Positions 5,407-8,789 of a stretch of 8,789 nt of DNA are shown one piece after another; positions within the stretch are counted from its first letter, which is position 1, and every line of letters starts with the position of its first letter. This DNA is from Pseudomonadota bacterium. GTDB taxonomy: Bacteria > Bdellovibrionota > JAFGOL01. Location of the stretch: the NCBI GenBank assembly GCA_026390535.1, contig JAPLFT010000180.1, positions 1-8,789 on the forward strand. Reading direction: 5' to 3'. A program made the translations under genes and the position numbers. The notes below the pieces were generated by a model. That model was not told the origin of the DNA. It made no database searches and saw nothing but the letters and a program-made list of their open reading frames with translations.

Positions 5407-7547
5407 CATCATCAAACAACAGAAAATTCTTTACAAAGTATCAGTTGGGCAACATGTTATTCCAGCTCCTATGTGCCGGATTTGGGGCACTGGCATTCTT
5501 GTATCTGTCCTTTACCATACAATTCTTTTATGAAATTACACCAATGCATGGAACATATTATCTGTTCCTTACGGGGATATTCCTCCTTATATGGGGAATA
5601 CTATTCCGATTCTTTAAGGGAATGAAAAAATTCGTAAGTTTTCCGATCTTTGTTTATGTAGGACTTGGATTATTCTTATTGCTCTATTTGGGCAGCATAT
5701 TCATACATGCATATCCGAGTATGGCTGTTTATCTTTTTATCCCTATATATCTTGCGCTTGGAATGCTTCTTTTTATGTTCCTATCCCTTTGGAAAAGAGA
5801 AGGCGGAGTAAAGATATTCATATACTTTGCGGCTGGAATTTTATTAAGCGGAATCTTGAACAAAATATATTCGAGTGAACCTCTTTACATTATATATGCC
5901 GTAAAGGCTGTTTTTCTACTGTTCTGTATCCTGATAATTGCTCATACAATAGGAATATTTGGTATATTCAAGGAGAGAAGGATATCCTTTATCGTGGCTA
6001 CAGCGGTGATGCTTGTAATCGTATTTTATCCCCTGAATCTTAATACACTGATAGATGAGCTCAGCAGATATAAATGGCAAAAAACGACACAGATACTTGG
6101 ATCTGAGTACGACTATGTGGATTCGTATCAGACCTTTTCCAGAAAAATAGACGTATTTATCAGCAATAATAACTTTCAGGATAATTCCCAAAAAAACTCC
6201 AAAGGAAGTTTTTCTTTTGTTGAGAACGGGACCCCCGTAGTCTATTCGTATCCGTTAAAGCCGGAGCACGAATTGAGTTTTTATTATTCTCTTGTACAGC
6301 AAAAAGATCCTCTTAAAAATATTTTGGTCGTAGGTGATATACCGGTTGGCCTTGTGGATCTGCTGAATAAACTGCCGGATAATATTGAGATAGACTATAT
6401 GCCTATAGATACACTATATCCGGTTTTCTGGTCTCATTTTATGCATGAACAGATATTCGACAGGATCAAGATCATAAGTAATAATTCTCAACTCCTTTCC
6501 GATTACAATCTTATATATTTATTTCCGCCCAATATAAAAGGGGTGGGATCTTTTCCTTACGTAAACAAATCACAGTTCAGTACCTTGAGAAAACATATCT
6601 CTGTGGGTTCTCTTGTAGTTGTTACTTCAAAATTATTTCCGGTTGGGATTGAGAATATAATCAGAAATAATATAGATGGGTTATTCAAAAATATAACTTA
6701 TTTGAAACTAACCAGCGATATAAATTATATAATAGCTTCGGATATATCGGATAATATCACGGTAAACCCTACGGACCTTAAATACAGATTTTTAAGTATA
6801 GGTATGGAAGGGGACTATTCCAGAATTAAGATTTATTTTGAGAACAACAGAGGTGTTACATCAAATTACTTTGGTGTTATGGATGATGCATCTTTTGACA
6901 AGAGTTCCATGAATAAAAAGTTTTTGATATGGTCATCGGCACTGGGTATTACAGTATTTCTTTTTATGTTCTTTTTTCTGAATTCCAAGGTGTCTTATAT
7001 AAACACGTGGATACATTCGTCCAATACAGTTATAATATTCGCTGTACTTGGCGGTATATTCAGTGTGATAGCCCTGTATTATCAAAAGATGTTCATAGAT
7101 CTGCACACAACATTTTCATCATTATTCTCTATGTTTGTCTTGGGAATTACCATCGGGATTATTTCCGGATGGTTCATTTCCAGAAAAATCGCAATGGATA
7201 AAGTGTTTTTATGGGGATTGAGCCTTTTCTTCACACTGATGCTTTCATGGATAATGCTGATGAATTATATATCGAACTCAGATGTACTGGTTTTATATCT
7301 TATCTGGACGGGATTATCTTCTTTCATAATACTCGGTACAATATATTGGTATAGATTCTTCTTATCGCTGGATAATATGTTTCGTCTGCTGTCTTTAATA
7401 TTCATAGGACTTGGTATTGGTGCTTTTTCTACCGGGATCTTTGATTTTTACGGTATAAGCCTTACTGCCATTAATTACACTATTTCTGCCTGGGTGTTAT
7501 TTATCATAGTTTATAATATGACGATGATTAAAGAGAAAAAATTATGA
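5403..7547 (+). CDS. Polytopic membrane protein with a degenerate spermidine-synthase-like (SpeE-fold) central domain
   Basis: The 714-residue protein has three parts. About seven hydrophobic segments lie at residues 18-213, a soluble region at about 214-505, and about seven more segments at 507-707. The middle has the order of a SAM-type (Rossmann) aminopropyltransferase: a beta-rich lead-in with SFSFVENGTPVVYSYP (269-284), KNILVVGDIPVG (305-316) at the nucleotide-loop position, IEIDYMPID (328-337) at the acidic-strand position, and DYNLIYLFPPN (367-377) where active enzymes have Y-D-V-I-x-x-D/N-x-x-D-P. The C-terminal LFSMFVLGITIGIISGWFIS (574-593) resembles the conserved helix of membrane-fused spermidine synthases. 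The glycine loop is reduced and the catalytic acidic residues are replaced, so I infer loss of polyamine synthesis. It overlaps merR by ATGA with no clear Shine-Dalgarno, and overlaps the next gene by ATGA. Role unknown. Confidence 0.7.
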   Translation: MTSSNNRKFFTKYQLGNMLFQLLCAGFGALAFLYLSFTIQFFYEITPMHGTYYLFLTGIFLLIWGILFRFFKGMKKFVSFPIFVYVGLGLFLLLYLGSIFIHAYPSMAVYLFIPIYLALGMLLFMFLSLWKREGGVKIFIYFAAGILLSGILNKIYSSEPLYIIYAVKAVFLLFCILIIAHTIGIFGIFKERRISFIVATAVMLVIVFYPLNLNTLIDELSRYKWQKTTQILGSEYDYVDSYQTFSRKIDVFISNNNFQDNSQKNSKGSFSFVENGTPVVYSYPLKPEHELSFYYSLVQQKDPLKNILVVGDIPVGLVDLLNKLPDNIEIDYMPIDTLYPVFWSHFMHEQIFDRIKIISNNSQLLSDYNLIYLFPPNIKGVGSFPYVNKSQFSTLRKHISVGSLVVVTSKLFPVGIENIIRNNIDGLFKNITYLKLTSDINYIIASDISDNITVNPTDLKYRFLSIGMEGDYSRIKIYFENNRGVTSNYFGVMDDASFDKSSMNKKFLIWSSALGITVFLFMFFFLNSKVSYINTWIHSSNTVIIFAVLGGIFSVIALYYQKMFIDLHTTFSSLFSMFVLGITIGIISGWFISRKIAMDKVFLWGLSLFFTLMLSWIMLMNYISNSDVLVLYLIWTGLSSFIILGTIYWYRFFLSLDNMFRLLSLIFIGLGIGAFSTGIFDFYGISLTAINYTISAWVLFIIVYNMTMIKEKKL

Positions 7548-8632
7548 AACTTATATATTTATTTTTAATCTGTTTTGCAACCCTGAATCTTAGCTCTGAA
7601 CCGAGGAACATGGAGCATAAAATATATCTGGATAAAACTGATTTTGAGCTCCATGTTTTTGAAATACACGGCAAGATCCCGGGTCCGACGCTTATGATAA
7701 TAGGAGGAATACAGGGTGACGAACCCAGCGGTTATCTGGCGGCAGATATATACAGTGACGTAAAACTTAAGAGGGGTAATCTTATAGTAGTGCCCAGGGC
7801 TAACTTTCTTTCTATTATGCAAAATAGACGAAAAATAAATCAGGACATGAACAGACTGTTTGATAATACCCAGAAAAAGATAGCGGAAGACGATGTGGTG
7901 GAAGTGTTAAAGAAATATATAAATAAAGCGGATATACTTTTAAATCTGCATGAGGGGACGGGATTTTACAGGCCTGAATATGTGGATGAAAAGAATAATC
8001 CGGACAAATACGGGCAATCCATAGTAGCGGATGCGGAAGAATATCATTCCCCTAAATGCAACTGTGACGTTGAGCTTAAAAAAATGGCAGAAAAGGTTAT
8101 AAAAGAGGTCAATAGTGATATAGATGATCCCAAGTATCATTTCAGATTCAATAATCAGAATACAGCATCTAAAGATACTGCATTTCCCGAACAGAAAAAA
8201 TCCGCCACTTATTATGCCCTTTATACAGCTGGTATACCGGCTTTTGCCGTGGAGACCTCAAAGAATATATCCGACCTTGAACTAAAGGTTAGCATGCATT
8301 CTATGATAATTAACGAATTTATGAAAATAATGGGAATAGTGATGGCTAATCCTTTGATCAATATTGAACCTGCGATATTGAGATATGTACTGATAAAGGT
8401 CAACGACGAATATAAACTTGTTTCAAATGGTGATGTTCTTTTTGTTCCAAGACATGGACGTATAGAAATAACAGCCGTTGAGACGAATTATCGGAGAGGT
8501 GTTACAGCCGATGTATTAGATGTGGGTTCTTACAACGATATAGGGAAAGTGTTGACCTTAAATAAAGATACAAAAATAATGGTAAGAAAGGATTCTCAGT
8601 TAATAGCTGAGATACCTGTTAATATAAAATAA
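7544..8632 (+). CDS. Secreted M99/M14-type zinc carboxypeptidase, Csd4/Pgp1-like (peptidoglycan tripeptide trimming)
   Basis: The protein is 362 residues. MKLIYLFLICFATLNLSS looks like a signal peptide; C10 is not in a lipobox. GGIQGDEPSGYLAA (54-67) supplies Q57 and E60 at the H-x-x-E metal site, LNLHEGTGFYRPEY (133-146) supplies H136, QNRRKINQDMNRLF (93-106) has the M14-like substrate-binding R..D-x-N-R, and FAVETSK (234-240) has E237 as the likely catalytic base. Gln as first zinc ligand is the known peculiarity of Helicobacter Csd4, a periplasmic D,L-carboxypeptidase that cuts muropeptide tripeptides to dipeptides and sets helical cell shape. NNQNTASKD..EQKKSATYYAL (203-226) is also M99-like. 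Residues 270-362 form a small beta-rich C-terminal domain. It is shorter than Csd4 (about 440). The start overlaps the previous gene by ATGA with only a weak AAAGAGA upstream. The substrate is inferred from family membership. Confidence 0.8.
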   Translation: MKLIYLFLICFATLNLSSEPRNMEHKIYLDKTDFELHVFEIHGKIPGPTLMIIGGIQGDEPSGYLAADIYSDVKLKRGNLIVVPRANFLSIMQNRRKINQDMNRLFDNTQKKIAEDDVVEVLKKYINKADILLNLHEGTGFYRPEYVDEKNNPDKYGQSIVADAEEYHSPKCNCDVELKKMAEKVIKEVNSDIDDPKYHFRFNNQNTASKDTAFPEQKKSATYYALYTAGIPAFAVETSKNISDLELKVSMHSMIINEFMKIMGIVMANPLINIEPAILRYVLIKVNDEYKLVSNGDVLFVPRHGRIEITAVETNYRRGVTADVLDVGSYNDIGKVLTLNKDTKIMVRKDSQLIAEIPVNIK

Positions 8633-8636
8633 AAAT

Positions 8637-8645
8637 AAAGGAGGA
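8637..8645 (+). promoter_or_regulatory. Shine-Dalgarno of infC with unusually long spacing
   Basis: AAAGGAGGA (8637-8645) is nearly a full anti-SD complement, but GGAGG ends at 8644. That leaves 15 nt to the ATG at 8660, or 12 nt to an in-frame ATT at 8657. Both are longer than the typical 5-9 nt. Confidence 0.7.
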
Positions 8646-8659
8646 ATTAACAACTAATT

Positions 8660-8789
8660 ATGGCATTTGAAGGAAGATTTAGAAAAGAGGACAAGGGACC
8701 TAAAAGAAACGAAGCTATAAGGGACTATGAGGTAAGGGTCATAGATGATACCGGCAAGATGCTGGGTGTAATTAAGACGAGTGAGGCTA
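8660..8789 (+). CDS. infC: Translation initiation factor IF-3, N-terminal part (C-terminus outside window)
   Basis: Forty-three codons are present before the window ends. After a short basic leader come RNEAIRDYEVRVIDDTGKML and GVIKTSEA (residues 16-43), the classic IF3 N-terminal domain (N-x-x-I-R-x-x-E-V-R-V-I-D-x-x-G-x-x-L-G-V). IF3 binds the 30S subunit, prevents premature 50S joining and checks the start codon and initiator tRNA. In this frame a TAA at 8648-8650 limits the start to ATT (8657) or ATG (8660). I chose ATG, but ATT is the autoregulated start of E. coli infC and is closer to the Shine-Dalgarno. The gene lies 27 nt after the carboxypeptidase gene, at the opposite end of the cluster from its usual place just before rpmI. 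Confidence 0.93.
   Translation, partial: MAFEGRFRKEDKGPKRNEAIRDYEVRVIDDTGKMLGVIKTSEA

Noticed and set aside
6929..7201. A 90-codon plus-strand frame inside the large membrane protein gene
   Set aside because: It is an out-of-frame reading of the transmembrane region, with no ribosome binding site and no coherent composition. The long frame around it is intact.
7544..7600. Lipoprotein signal in the M99 protein
   Set aside because: The only early cysteine (C10) is preceded by FLI, which does not fit a lipobox. An ordinary signal peptide cut near residues 17-18 fits better.
8626..8660. Intrinsic terminator between the M99 gene and infC
   Set aside because: The gap is AT-rich but has no GC stem followed by a T run. 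It holds the Shine-Dalgarno instead, so read-through into infC is more likely.

Overview
The window holds a translation-centred gene cluster from a Gram-negative-type bacterium of fairly low GC that uses the isoleucine codon ATA freely. The order rpmI-rplT-pheS-pheT-ihfA-merR is the arrangement I associate with deltaproteobacterial (Desulfobacterota-like) and related lineages, and the sequences of L20, the IhfA-type protein and the MerR-type protein fit that. A genus cannot be named from the sequence alone. A periplasmic carboxypeptidase of the Csd4/Pgp1 (M99) type also suggests a cell with a shaped peptidoglycan wall.

Layout: the left edge (1-443, minus strand) is the N-terminal part of a PLP-dependent class I/II aminotransferase. 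A 197-bp divergent intergenic region (444-640) follows. It has a plausible promoter in each direction and two similar short palindromes about 53 bp apart. From 641 to the right edge every gene is on the plus strand and tightly packed: rpmI (L35), rplT (L20), pheS, pheT, ihfA-like, a MerR-family regulator, a large polytopic membrane protein with a degraded spermidine-synthase-like core, an M99/Csd4-like peptidoglycan carboxypeptidase, and the first 43 codons of infC (IF3). Five of the eight junctions are start/stop overlaps (TGATG, ATGA or TAATG). The other three have gaps of 19-34 nt with clear Shine-Dalgarno sequences. No intrinsic terminator was seen between any of them, so one long operon is likely.

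How the genes fit together: L35, L20, PheS, PheT and IF3 are translation components, and IHF plus MerR are the DNA-binding proteins that commonly trail pheT. The two genes between merR and infC are the unusual part. They are an apparently catalytically degenerate SpeE-like protein flanked by about seven transmembrane segments on each side, and a secreted zinc carboxypeptidase with a Gln in place of the first His ligand. They overlap by 4 nt and look translationally coupled. infC, which normally sits directly upstream of rpmI, is here at the far downstream end, so the rpmI-rplT pair has its own promoter and leader. The most unexplained items are the SpeE-like/M99 pair, the moved infC with its ATT-ATG start ambiguity, and the paired palindromes in the divergent promoter region.
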